Positions 39,170 to 51,330 of a stretch of 64,000 nt of DNA are shown piece after piece. A program made the position numbers and the translations under genes. Under the pieces are notes generated by a model. It was given only the letters and a program-made list of their open reading frames with translations. It was not told where the DNA came from and did not search any database. Positions within the stretch are counted from its first letter, which is position 1, and each line of letters opens with the position of its first letter. This stretch comes from Trichuris trichiura (taxonomy: Eukaryota > Nematoda > Enoplea > Trichinellida > Trichuridae). Where the stretch lies: positions 310,001 through 374,000 of the forward strand of contig JBAJFE010000055.1 in NCBI GenBank assembly GCA_037903355.1, read 5' to 3'.

Positions 39170-41815
39170 AGAAGTAATTTCTTTGTGGTACATATGCACT
39201 GATGACTCATGCATTGTATAATTTTTGGTTATTTCAGCACATCAGTGCTTTCACATCAGTAGTGCATTCACAAATGTAAGTTTCTGACACTCGTCATCGT
39301 TCGCAGCTTATCTTACTTCAACGACGCCCAGACGTGGCACGACCATGTATATATGTTATAACGGGAATCAATCAGACAACTGTTAAGGAAAGAAGTGCTT
39401 TGTTCCGAGCGCTGTTTGCAATTACGACTAAGCGTAAATGATGCATGAAATTGTTCATTGTGGTCAATCTTCTCTCACAAAGGACTGTGTTCATGACATT
39501 TCGCACTTGTGCATTTACCTTTGATTCGTCTGGGATACATGCATGAACCCTGACGATACGATGGAGAGGCAGTGCTAAGTGCCGAGTAATTACAGTTCGA
39601 TGCACCTAGAATTACTAAAGTCTGCGCTTTTGTGTTCTGCGACTAATACTAGAATCAGATTTGGCACGAAAGTTTTAGCCTTGTTGACGTGGTCATTTTT
39701 TGGGAGTGAATACTGTTTCATGTTGAACGGTTACCTCGTCGCATTAGTCCTGACGAGCGACGCAATTTGTGAAATGCGTGCCTTTTGTGATCAGAACCAC
39801 GAATCGTGCCCATGAATGAAACTTGCGTAACTTTAAACATTAAGAAAGCTGAGGTGCTATTGCGAGGATCGTTGTTTCTGTTAATCGCGCTGACGTGGAC
39901 AGTCTGTACAGACCGTTAGTTGGCCGTGGAGTTATTCATTGCTGAAATTGCCCTGTGCGCTCCACCTGTTCCGTACTTACGAAATGGCTTAATGTCTTCA
40001 CGAACCTTCCACAAAAAGAGTGCTTTTGTGGATAGAAAAGGAAAGTTCTCCAAGTCATAGAACAGATTCTGCTCTATGGATCTGATTCGAATGGCCTTCG
40101 TATATAACTGAAGATGAAGTTGAACAGTAGGAAAGATGTTCCTTGGAAGGCTCTGTTAATTTCCGACTGCTGCCAGTGTGCACGCCAGTCCCATGGCACT
40201 TTTTTTAACCAGACGTCAACTTGGCATATGTGCCCTGCAGTTTGTACAGCCAAATTCTGATCAGTGGATGCCAGCGATTAAAAACTGGTAGGCCAAGAGG
40301 TGAAGTCTTCAGTAGACGTGCTGGTTAAGGCTGACCATTTATCCGGCACCGGAGTGAGCGATACTTAGTTAGGTAAAGCCATCCAACCATTTGACCAATT
40401 GGTTTGCTGGTCGGTCAGGTAAGCATGTCACGTTGGTGACCGCGCTTTCGGGATGGCAGATTATGTGAGTATTAGATAAGTTCACCGAAGCAAAATCAGT
40501 CGTACTGAAGCTGAAGAGCTTCGTTATCACCAGCGTCTGGTTGTCCGATAAATACGTTTTCGTCTAACTGAATAGGACGATACAATTATGGCGGAGGGTG
40601 CGTTTATTTTCCAAGATGTTACTGATTTCAGTCTCTGTTACACGCTTTGTAAGCCTGTAGGATGTTTAAAGATAAGACTCAAGTGGCGACTTCTGTCTAC
40701 TAGACGCTCGTGAGCTTTCAAAGATTTGTCGTTCACATACTCTGACGCAATGGCTGCTGACACTAAATGAAGTGGTGCTTGCACTTACGATTCTTCTCTC
40801 GGGACATTTGAAAACGGTCGCTTGCCGGTTAATTGGTTACGACAGTAGTTATTTGCTTGAGCAACAACAGCCCTTTGTGCATCAGTCTTTCCTTGGATCA
40901 ATGCTCAGAAACCATAATGATTCAAACTGTAAGTTCGCAGCTGCTGAGCTTGCATGGGCAGTGAAGGTTTCAGCTTGAACTGCCAAAATAGTTTGCATTT
41001 CTTAACCACAGTGGTTGAAGTGCGCTTTATTCATCCTGAAAGTATTTGGGATTCAGCCAGCGTTGGACGGCTTTCTTTCTGCTCCAGTCTGTAATTAGAG
41101 TGAGAGGTGGTTGTAAGGACATTCCGCTCCTATGGAAATGGAATTTAGCACGGCAAGTAGTAGTTTCGATGTTTTTTTGCAAGGGTGAAAACGCTGTGCT
41201 AACAATTAAAGCGTCCCTTTACGAGCTATCTCACTTTCAACTTGCGTTCACATTATTCAGTGGAGTTCTTTGCTCTTCAAACAATAGGAGCTCACAGCCT
41301 GTTTTATTGGACGTATAAGGTATTGTACGACCTGCAAGCACTTTTGTTGACCATCTTAAACTACTGTGCTTAAAAAAGGCAGCTGGCGTGGAATCGATTT
41401 GCTTTCAGAGATGCCTGTTCGCACGTACGTAGGAATACGTTGGAATTCTTTGCGATTCGCGCGTCATGGTCATCCTTCTGAATGAATTTCTTGTTGATAT
41501 TGTGAGTGGAAATGGTTCCTCCTGTCAAGTACTATTTCTATTGTTGAATGTATTCACCGCTTATGGTTGCAGATGGTAACACTCAAGTGTGAGTGAAATT
41601 TCAAGTGATTGGGCAACGCAATACCTGAAAAGGCTTTAATGGAAGCTTGCTTTGTAAGTACGCACGTTATAACCTTTCTATTGTTAAATAATTTGGTAGC
41701 CGGTGCAAGTCGCAAACGCATCCTTTGAATGCATGGTTTGATGTCCACAATGTAAGATGTGTTGTCGCCAGGCGTTTTGCGTATGCACCTCAAATAAGGT
41801 GGTAAATGCAGTTTA
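39170..41815 (+). repeat. Left-arm unit L4 (innermost, rearranged)
   Basis: Positions 39,170-40,745 match the middle of the unit (as 23,270-24,740 in L1). From ~40,750 the sequence switches to the late part of the extension (as 37,210-38,280 in L3). This is a deletion-fusion copy. The ~900 bp before it (38,280-39,170) match nothing else that I noticed in the complex. Confidence 0.65.
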
Positions 41816-41879
41816 GTTTTAGGAGCAAAGTGAGGAGGAAAGAAAGTAACTGCGCCGGTGGTGAGACTGTTTTGAACTT

Positions 41880-42250
41880 AGGGGGGGGGCTAGCTAGGTT
41901 AAAGAAAAGCAGGTAAGGTGAAGGAAACAGCAGGTTAAGGAAAAGTTACCGGACCATTTTGAAGTTAGGGGCTAGCTAGGTTAAGGAAAATCAGGTAAGC
42001 TGGAGGGTACAGTAGGTACAGAAAAGCGGCTAAGGTGAGAGTCCAGTAGGTTAAGGAAAAGCAGGTAAGCTGGAGGGTACAGTAGGTACAGAAAAGCGGC
42101 TAAGGTGAGAGTCCGGTAGGTTAAGGAAAAGCACGTAAGCTGGAGGGTACAGTAGGTACAGAAAAGCGGCTAAGGTGAGAGTCCAGTAGGTTAAGGAAAA
42201 GCAGGAAAGCAGGAGGGTATAGTAGGCTAAGAAACAGCAGGTGTACAGGA
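41880..42250 (+). repeat. G-rich 70-bp tandem array with G9 tract
   Basis: TGGAGGGTAC recurs at 42001, 42071 and 42141, an exact 70-bp period with near-identical units (GGTTAAGGAAAAGC, AAGCTGGAGGGTAC, AAGCGGCTAAGG). The array starts more loosely with GCTAGCTAGGTTAA at 41889 and 41971, and with nine consecutive G at 41881-41889. It lies between the inner end of the left arm and the transposon cluster. Strand purine bias is strong. Confidence 0.9.
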
Positions 42251-42348
42251 CTGCGGGAGGCCGAAAATTTAACATGATTACAGTAGGTGAAAGAAAAGGA
42301 TCTACATCATAGTGTATAAGAACCCCCCTTCCCCCAAAGTATGAGGTC

Positions 42349-43475
42349 CAGTGATGGCGGCGCTGATTGCTCAACTCTACGTTAACTCAGCTCTCTTACT
42401 GGTCAGTTTACTGGTTAATGCCAATTATCCATTCAATCAAAACGATCTTGCCTCAAGTTCAACGCGAAAACTGATCAGTTGCCCGATAAACGCATTGTGC
42501 GGCACTGCATCGGCTATGTACAATTGAGCAGGTTTATTCGACGTCTATTACAACTGTTGCAGGTAAAACACAGATGAATAGATTGTAGAAGAGGATAAAC
42601 ATGACGCATGCACTGAATATTAATTCCACGGGCCAAAACGGTTAAGCTACGAATGATCTTCACCACCGTGTGGCAGTTCATCGTCTTTTGTGTCGTCAAA
42701 CAGGGTAGAAATGGTGCACGTTTGAAAAGACTTCATAACGGTTGCCGTCTTTACCTTGCTCCATGCCTTTATTACGAACTGGCACAGCACACATTTATCC
42801 GTCGGCTCTTCTGCCTTTTCGTTATACATTCTTTCCACTGTTCTCGCACAATAAAGTCTTTAAACATCCTATTAATGCAAACGTTCAGCGGTTGCAGAAC
42901 TGATGTAAGTCCACCAAGGATTACGGCTGTTTCTATTTTATATTCCTTTAAATGTGATTTAATTGTTTCTGCCAAGTGACTTCGGAATGAGTCTCACGCC
43001 AGTATGATTGTGTTGCTGCTATGCGCAGGCCTTTTTGTCCAAATGTTGTCAATCCACAATCTCCCACCCTGTTCATTCATCCAGCCGTTCTCATAAAAGC
43101 GGACAAAGGTGCCTCCTTTGGCCTTCATTTCCTTTTAAATATGATCATAGTCTTCAGTTTCATTGCATTAGCTAGGTACGATAGCACCACCGTGAAGTGA
43201 GTTCTTTTATGGCCAGCGCCCTTCATTACAATAAACTTTGTGCCTTTATTATCCATGGTTCTATTGCCAATCAGATTGAAAATTACTGACCTCTCATTCA
43301 TGTTACCGATGCTACCCAATAGAAACTCATTTGCTCTTGTCAGATTTCTGACACGCCTGGAGACACACTTTTCTGAGATAAAGCAGTTTCATTCCTTATG
43401 TAAAACACCGCTTCGACTTTTGCTTATTTGGGAATTGCACGCTACGCTTCTTTAAAAAAGATACGTGTAAACTTT
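42349..43475 (-). mobile_element. pogo/Tigger DNA transposon, decayed copy A
   Basis: Minus-strand fragments of a DDE transposase read in order NERSVIFNLIGNR, RTHFTVVLSYLANAMKLK, GLTSVLQPLNVCINR and the acidic C-terminal tail, with frame breaks between them. Compared with copy C, the first catalytic Asp (DET in C) is Asn here and the third (QPLD in C) is Asn (QPLN), so the copy is catalytically dead. The outer end is an inverted repeat beginning CAGTGATGGCGGCGCTGA at 42349, matching 45831 on the other strand. The 5' part is truncated near 43475. Confidence 0.85.
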
Positions 43476-43589
43476 GTCGCGTGTCGCTCTGTATCGCGCT
43501 CTCAGTAGCAACTGAAGAAACCATGTAACTATCGAACAATAAGTTACCTTAACGAAAAAACTTTTTCAGCTTTACTCAGCGCATTCTGC

Positions 43590-44205
43590 ATGTGAGCTAT
43601 GACGCAGAGAAGCTACGAAGCCGGATTCAAGTTGGAAGTCGTCGAGATGGCAAAAGAAAGCAACAATGGACAGGCGGCCAGGAAGTATCGCATTACCCGA
43701 AAGATGGTGACAGATTGGAGGAAACAGGAAGAAGCCCTGAAGATAATGCCTAAGGAACAATGCCCAAGACGCTCAGGCATCGCCTCGTGTCCAGAACTAG
43801 AGAACAGTTTGGCAGAATGAGTGCGAGAATAGTGACAGAACGCCTGTATCATCACACTGACAGATACAGAGATGAATCGTCGCACTGGGCCCACTGCAAC
43901 CCACACTTATCCTAGGGCTTTCCCGTAACGCATTGATGGTGCAGCCGTTTCATGAAAAGTAAAGACCCTGTCCTCAGACAAAAGACGATAATTGCACAGA
44001 AAATGTACGCGGATTTAGAGGATAAGCTGGACGACACAGAAAACGATGGACTGCCAGACAACGATAAAGATCATACCTAGCTTAACTGTTCTGTTTCCTG
44101 CCTCCGCATCATGCACCATGTTTATCCGCTTCTACGATCTATTCATCTGTTTTTTACATACAGTAGTTGTAATACACATCCAGTAAACCTGAAGATATGA
44201 TGACT
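43590..44205 (+). mobile_element. pogo/Tigger DNA transposon, decayed copy B (internally deleted)
   Basis: A 73-codon frame (43599-43820) encodes the N-terminal helix-turn-helix DNA-binding domain typical of these transposases: SYEAGFKLEVVEMAKESN, QAARKYRITRKMVTDWRKQE. Shortly after, the sequence jumps from the N-terminal region to the acidic C-terminal end (DTENDGLPDNDKDH, near 44,040) and the 3' untranslated part, so the catalytic domain is missing. It is in tandem with copy C and head-to-head with copy A. Confidence 0.8.
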
Positions 44206-44329
44206 ATAAGTTTATATAATGAACTGTCTTTATAACGTAGTGAATATCCCGTTATATGTACAATAACCTTTAATCTCCGGAGCTTTCAAAACAATCGTCA
44301 GTGGTCCTCAACGGTCATAAAATGAATGT

Positions 44330-45831
44330 AATTTGCGAAGCGAAGTCAACCTTCAGTCGTTTTTGTTGTGGAAACGGGAAGAGACCCTGAAGAAAATGCC
44401 GAAGAAAAAACGTGCAACACGCTGAGGCATTTGGCCGGAACAGTTTGGCAGAACGGGTAAGGCAACAACGACAGAGCATCATAAGGACAGACATGAGAGA
44501 TCAAACGACAAATTGAGCCTACTGCAACCCATACTTATCCTACGCTTTTACGGTAACGGCTGCATGGTGCAGCCCTTTCACGAAAAGGAAGGACCTCGTA
44601 CTGAGACCGAAGACGAAAATTGCGCAGAAAGCGCCTGTGCATTTCAATGATAAGCTGTGTGTCTCCCGGCGGTATATTTACACGTATTTTTTCTGAAGAA
44701 GCGTGGCGTGCAATCTCCAAATACGCAAAAGTCGAAGCGTTGTTTTACGGAAGGAAACTGTGCCCTATCTCACGAAATTGTATTTCCAGGCATGTCAGTA
44801 ATCTGACAAGAGGAAATGAGTTTCCATTGGACAACATCAGTAATCTGGATGAGACGCCAATATTTTTCGGTATGATTGGCAATGGAACCATACGTAGTAA
44901 AGCCACAAAATCTATTCTAGTGAAAAGCACAAGACATGAAAGAACTCACTTCACGGTGGTGTGCTGTCCTGCCTGGCTAATGGAATGAAGCTGAAGCCCA
45001 TGGTCGTATTTAAGAGGAAAAGGAGGCCAAGAGAGGACTTTCCTTCTGGCGCCTTTGTCCACTTTCACGAGAACGACTGGACGGATGAACAGGCTGTGCG
45101 GTTGTGGATTGCCAACATCTGGAAAAAACCCTGGGCATACTAACAGCAAAAGCTTACTGGTGTGCGACTCATTCCGAAGTCACACAGCTGAAGCAAGAAA
45201 ATCACCGTTAAAGAAATGCAAAATAGAAATAGCCACAATTCCCGATGGGCTTACATCAGTTCTGCAGCCCCTAGACGTTTGCACTAATAAGCCCTTCAAA
45301 GACTTCATGCGAGACGAGTGGAAAGAATGTATAACAAACGGGCAGAAAAGGTACAGAGCCGGCGGACAAATGCAAACTCCATCGCTCAGTTTGCTGTACC
45401 AGTTCGTAATAAAGGCAAGGAGAAAAGTAAAGTCGGAAACCGTTATGAAATCTTTTCGAAAGTGCTCTTTTTCTACTCTGTTGCACGACACAGAAGACGA
45501 TGGACTGTCAGACAGTGACGAGACCATTCTTAGCTTAGTCGTTTTGTCCCATGCAATTAATGTTCACTGCATCATGCACCATGTTTAACCTCTTCTACAA
45601 CCATCTGTGTTTTACACGCACTAGTTGTAATAGACGTCCAATAAACCTATTCTATACGATTCATTTTTCATAGCCTACGCAGTGCTGTACAATAGGTGTT
45701 AATCGGCAGCTGATTAGTTTTCTTGCTACAGTTGAGGGAGAGCATTTTCCATTGAATGGATGATGGGCATTAACAGGAAACTGACTAGTCAGAATCGACC
45801 TAGACTTGAGCAATCAGCGCCGCTGTCACTG
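44330..45831 (+). mobile_element. pogo/Tigger DNA transposon, decayed copy C (most complete)
   Basis: The DDE domain is readable in pieces: NLDETPIFFGMIGNG (first Asp), RTHFTVV, CLANGMKLKPMVVFKRK, FVHFHENDWTDEQ, SLLVCDSFRSHTAEARK (second Asp), LTSVLQPLDVCTNKPFKDF (third Asp), followed by an acidic tail. At least two frameshifts separate the pieces and most of the helix-turn-helix domain is deleted, so it is non-autonomous. The 3' end finishes CACTG at 45827-45831, the inverse of the CAGTG that begins copy A. No TA duplication is evident. Confidence 0.85.
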
Positions 45832-45919
45832 GGCTAATCATTATCACTCTTTACTTACATACACTAACAATTTTTTTGCAAATAACTGACCAGTTCAGAT
45901 TATGGTTAAAATAACCGGT

Positions 45920-48470
45920 AAGCAAAAAACCAACCAATCACGAAAAAGTGAAAGGTCCCAAAGGAGAAAACGAAATTCGTTTAGGCTACTACTTCCTTGA
46001 CTGTCATAAAAACATGCACTTCTATATCACTTACCTGTACTGTAAACATTTCAGACGATTACAAAATGCAAAGCCCCGGAAATTTAATGAAAATTCAAGC
46101 AGCTGCATGACGCAGCGCTCATTTACGACTGCAGAGAATCATGAAAAAAGTGAAAGGTCTCAAGGGGAAAATGCGACGGATCATCAGGATAACGTACTCT
46201 CTTACTGAATATCAGAACTTGAAAAGTTTTGTTTTTTGTACGTTGTCTGACTTACTTGAAAGCCCAATAGATATAGTGCTTCCGTTTGAGCTATTCGTAA
46301 CTTCACGAATACACGTTCTAATGATTACTGTTACCTTGCCGCGGTTATCGTATCCTAAAGCACGGCAACCTGTAAGACTAAAGCATTCAGAAACAGCATG
46401 AGATACGAAATACCATATACTTTTACATACGTACCTGCAATGAAAGCATACTCTCTAAAGACTTTAAAAGGTTGTAGAATGCAAAGCCGCAAAAATTCAA
46501 GCAGCTGCAAAACGCAGCGCTGAATGTATTCCTTCACGAGTCGCGGGATCAAGGAAAAAGTGAAAGCTCCCAAAGGAGAAAGAATTTTTTTTTCGCGGCT
46601 GGACGCGATTGATCATCATGAAAACATCCTCTTTTACAGAAAGTGAAAACTTGAAAAGGTTTCGCCTTTTGTCCGACGTCTGACTTTCTTGAAAGCCCAA
46701 TAAACATTCGGCGAGTTCAGGCACTTGCAGGGAGCATTTAGCCACCGTAATTTAATCGCCGTGAGATACTAATGTCCTGCTTACGAGCACTTCTATAAAC
46801 GTTTAACTACTCATCAGGAAGCAGCATACGGCGACAAGACGACCATATTTTTTTTGCTCTTGCTAGACAACGGAAGCTGGCGAGATGGCTGAAACAAGCT
46901 TGTCCTACAGCTGACTTTCTTGAAAGACATTCGACAAGTCTAAGCGTTTGCAGAATTTAATCTTCGTAAAATGGTAGTGCCCTACCTGTGAATATTCGCG
47001 TAAAAGTTTAATAACTCTTCCAGATCTCCTAAGCTGTTGAAAGACTTGGGCAACCTTCCTTTTCTCTCCACATAAGCTCTCTTTTGATGGGCGAAACATC
47101 AAGTGATTTCGTGACCGCGCAACAAACGGAGCTCGCCAGACGATTTCAGCAATGAGTACTTACACGGTCAGCTAACGTCTTGCACAGACTGGTCATGTCA
47201 AGGCTATTAACTGAAGCAACCATCTTCAAGAAAACACATAAACTTTCTTAACATTTAAAGTTCCACAATTTTATCACATGGGCAGAATTCATGGTTACGC
47301 TCATAACAAGCATGGATTTCACAAGGGGATACGCCTGTCTGTAGTAACGTAACAGAGCAACCGATCAACAGCAAACAGTATCCCATCCTTGAAAAATGAT
47401 CACTTCAACGAGGCTGCATGCCAGAACTGCCGCTAGTATTAGTCGCAAAATCTGAAAGAGCCGACGTCAGTAATTTTACGTACAGCGAACTGTGATTACT
47501 CTGCACTTCACATTGCTTCTGCATCAGTAAGGCTTCACGCATGTATCACAGACGAATCAAACCTTAATGCACAGCCAAGTGGGAAATATCATCAAAATAA
47601 TCTCTTGCGGACAAAGTTCATCACGATAAAAAAAATTTAAGGCACCCATTACCCTTAGCCGTAACTGGAAACAGCGCCTGGGACAAAGCACCTATTTCCT
47701 CCGCACTTGCGTGATTGATTTTCCCTAAAACATACATACCTGGCGGTGCCTCATCTGCTCATTCATTGAGGTATATTATGAGCTGAGGACCATAGCGAGA
47801 GACAGAAAGTTACATTTGTTAGTACACAGGTGCTACCAAAGCACTGATGCATTGAAACAGTCAAAAATCATACAGGACACAAGTCGTTACTGTATACGTA
47901 CCTTAAAAGAAATAACCTCGCTTCAGCCTTTTGGAAGACATGAATTTAACAACATTCAATTTCAGACTCCCTTGAATATCGACACTTCGTTTCTTTCACT
48001 CCACTGTGCATTGAATATTAAAAAAAGGATTTCAACGTGTCCATAGCAAGCTTGGAGTTTACATAGGCACTTAGAGTGACGCAATTCATCGCAGTAAAGC
48101 ATTTAGCTTCGAGACACTGTGAATCTGAAGGCCGTTTTCCCAGTTCTTCCGATGTTCAGAGTGGTTTCCATGAAACGGAAACGCCAAAAGTAGACATGTG
48201 AAAGACTATACGCTGTCCACAGAAAGCGAAGTACCAACATGGCCGTATCTTTCGTCTTCATTCGTGGTACAAAATGTACTCACACCAGCAACACCAGGGA
48301 AGCAATCTGAGCACTTATACTTGTCGGATAAGCAACCATTAACTGCACCAGGTAGAGGAAAGGTCTGCATCTTAAGCCTAGACACATGTCTTGTATCAAT
48401 TCCAGCCTTGCTGCGCATGTATTCCAGGTTGCCCACGACACGCAAATGGAGAATAACTCAAAAGTATTAG
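45920..48470 (-). repeat. Right-arm unit R3 (innermost, rearranged)
   Basis: Read on the minus strand, 48,300-47,030 matches the middle of the unit (as 22,800-24,050 in L1). It then jumps near 46,900 to the late part (as 24,850-25,300). A fragment around GTGAAAGGTCCCAAAGGAGA occurs again near 45,940 and 46,150, so the inner edge is itself locally duplicated. Confidence 0.6.
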
Positions 48471-51330
48471 GACGTACGTGCAAACAGGCCATTGAGAAAG
48501 CAAAAGGATTGCAAACCAGCTGCTGCTGTTAAGCATCGTGCACTAAGATGGTCAACAAAGTGCACGTACGTCGTACAGCACTTTGCACATCCAACGTAGT
48601 AGTTCGTGTGTCTTTCTTATGCAACAAAAACTAAGCGACGCAAGCAAACGCAACGAAATAGTCAAACTTACGCTTACATCCGAAGTCAAAGGTCCATAAC
48701 ACAGCTTGAATCTCCAGCAACGAACTTTGTCTCTAACTCAAGCTATTGTTTGAAGAGCAGCGAGCCTCACTGAACAGTGTGAACACAACTTGAACGGTTG
48801 AAAGTGAGCCAGCTAGTCAAGGGACGCTTTAATTGTAAACCAAGCGCTTCCTTTTCCACAAACCAGAAACATCAAAGGCACTTTTTGCCAAACCATATTA
48901 TATTTTCATGAAAGAGGAATATCGTTACAACCATCTCTGCCACGAATCACAGAACAAAGTTGAAGGAAAAATGGCCAAAGCTGATTACACTCATACACTT
49001 TCGCGATGGATAAAGCGCACTTCAGCCACTGCGGTTAAGAAATGGAAACTATTCATGCATTTCAACGTGAAGCTTTCACTGCCCATGAAAGGTCAGCAGC
49101 AGTAAATTTCCAGTGTGCATCATTTTGCTTTCAGACTTCAACTTAGAAAAAACTGGTGCAGGAAGGACTACCGCGGCGGAACCAAATAACTGCTGTCAGA
49201 ATTCCTTGACTGGCAGCCGACTGTTTTAAAATGACCTCTCAGACGAATGATAGGTGCGAGCACCACTTGTAATGAAGTAACTGATTGAAGTGCAGTTGAG
49301 TAACATCGAACGATCTTAACATGGCCACATGGAGTGCCCAGCAGAATAGTTGACCCATCTCCGGCTGATTCCTTTGGATACTCCTGCAGACCACAGACAG
49401 TCCCATAGCGAACGATCGGTCAGCACACCATAAACAAAAGGGTCCAGGAATAACAAAGCAAATAGAAACTACGACACAAGGGATACGTTTTCATAAACTT
49501 ACCGATCAGGAAATCAACTTTGGTGAAACCTTTATAATGATTACACATGTAGAACCGAATTTAGTTCAAACAGCTGTACAAACGACACAGCTTGTCTAGT
49601 GAGCTAACTTTGACAGTTCCCCTGCTTATCCACAATTTGTTGTTCCAAGAAAACGACGGATGCAACAATATGCCGCTCTCGTAAGAAGTACTCCGAGAAG
49701 GCACAAGTGCTCGACTCACAACCCCGAGCGCTACCAAGATAAACTTCACCAAGAACCATTGAGAGCACGGAATACTTCGACAAAGATTCCACTGCTTACG
49801 CAAACTTCACAGTGGCCAATTTCCAGCTTCTCTTGGATCCATTCTCGATACTCATACGCAGAATCTAACATACAACGCTAATTCCTGAATCAGTGCGAAT
49901 TCCCAGAAAAACATAGCAATGTAACACTACGCTGGACAAGACAAACGATTTCAGAAACCCATTGACACTAATCGTGTGTTCAAACATCGGCCAAGTAGAA
50001 ATACAAATTTCGGCTGCATACTGCTATTTGCACACTAATAGAAACACCTGATTCTTCGCCGTATGCTCCATAACTGTAGCAAACTAAACAGCAGTTGAGC
50101 ATTGTCGCAAAAGTGCGTCAGGAAAACTTCCACGATGTTCTACACGGAGCAAAAGCACAAACGACGAACAGACTCCATCAAAACACAACAGGGTCGAGAA
50201 GAGCTACTTCCACTTCTGCTATTTAGCTTCTGTTTTAAGCACACAGCATCGTTCCTTCAGCAATATTTTGGCTATTTCGTTTAGTTAACTTTGCGAGAGT
50301 TGAGATATAGTAACAAGGAGGATCAATTTCATGCGACGATTCGAAAAGGTCAAATTTCGCAAAATTCCGTTTTTCTTCAACAGCACTAAACGGGTCTACT
50401 CTGCACTTCAAGCAACTTTCGCAGTGGAACAGACGGACCTGCTCAAGTCGTGGCGTTTCAAGAAGGGGTGCACTTTCACCTCTGATGGACATTGAAGTAG
50501 AGAGTTTGATACACCTGGGAACTTTGCCACTCGCCTCACCATTGCTCCCATGGAGAGTAAAGGAGAACCTTCAATAGTACCGCACATGTTCAAGAGCACG
50601 CAATATACTCGACGATATTGCACAGACAGCACCTACAAGCGATGCTAAGAGGCACTGCGGTCGACAAAACTTCAGAGAACAAAAGTCCATCGGTGATATA
50701 GAGGGGACAAACACAAATACAATTGCGAAAAGCGTACCTCTTGCATAGCCTCGCAAAGCATCGAACATGAATGGCTATTGCACGAAGATATGCCACTTCT
50801 GGCGGATATAACCAATGCTGGAAACCGTTCATTCTGAGCACTAAAGCTTGCGAATTCACCGTAAGCAGCCTGAACGGTAAATAGTCCTTGTCATCACGTT
50901 TCCACTGGTACAGATACTTGCTGAAAGCGCCAAATTGGCTTAACATCCATAATGCTTAATTCGATACTTTTGGCAAAATCGCCTGACAAGGGATAGAGAC
51001 AGTGACAAACAGAAGAAAACTCTCTCTACACTTGCTCGAAAAAGACGTTGCAGAAGGAATAATGATTCCTTGAAGAACACTCGATGAGCTTGAAACCATA
51101 ATGGCTCTGCACGTTGAAGACTGAAACAGTTGGACATGTGAAGAAACGGTACTCTCTTGAGTAGCATTGGCAGAAATAAACTACCGGCAACCAAAACAGG
51201 AAAGCTTTTGGAGGTTACGTTAGTATTCAAACGTCTACTTCGTCCTCAAGAGAATTTCAAACACGTATTCGCAGAATCGTACGAAAATTCCATTCCTTTA
51301 TCAAATAGACGGTCAACAAAAACCGGTTTA
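48470..51330 (-). repeat. Right-arm copy of the ~3-kb extension
   Basis: The minus strand from 51,330 to 48,470 is collinear with 35,105-37,900 on the plus strand. A 118-codon frame at 50590-50946 corresponds to a 124-codon frame at 35518-35892. Over the aligned ~115 codons I count 25, 16 and 22 differences at codon positions 1, 2 and 3. There is no third-position excess, so the shared openness is not protein conservation. Confidence 0.7.

Noticed and set aside
18403..41815. CRISPR-like or short regular repeat array
   Set aside because: The repeats are multi-kilobase diverged units in a eukaryotic genome, with no short direct repeats separated by unique spacers.
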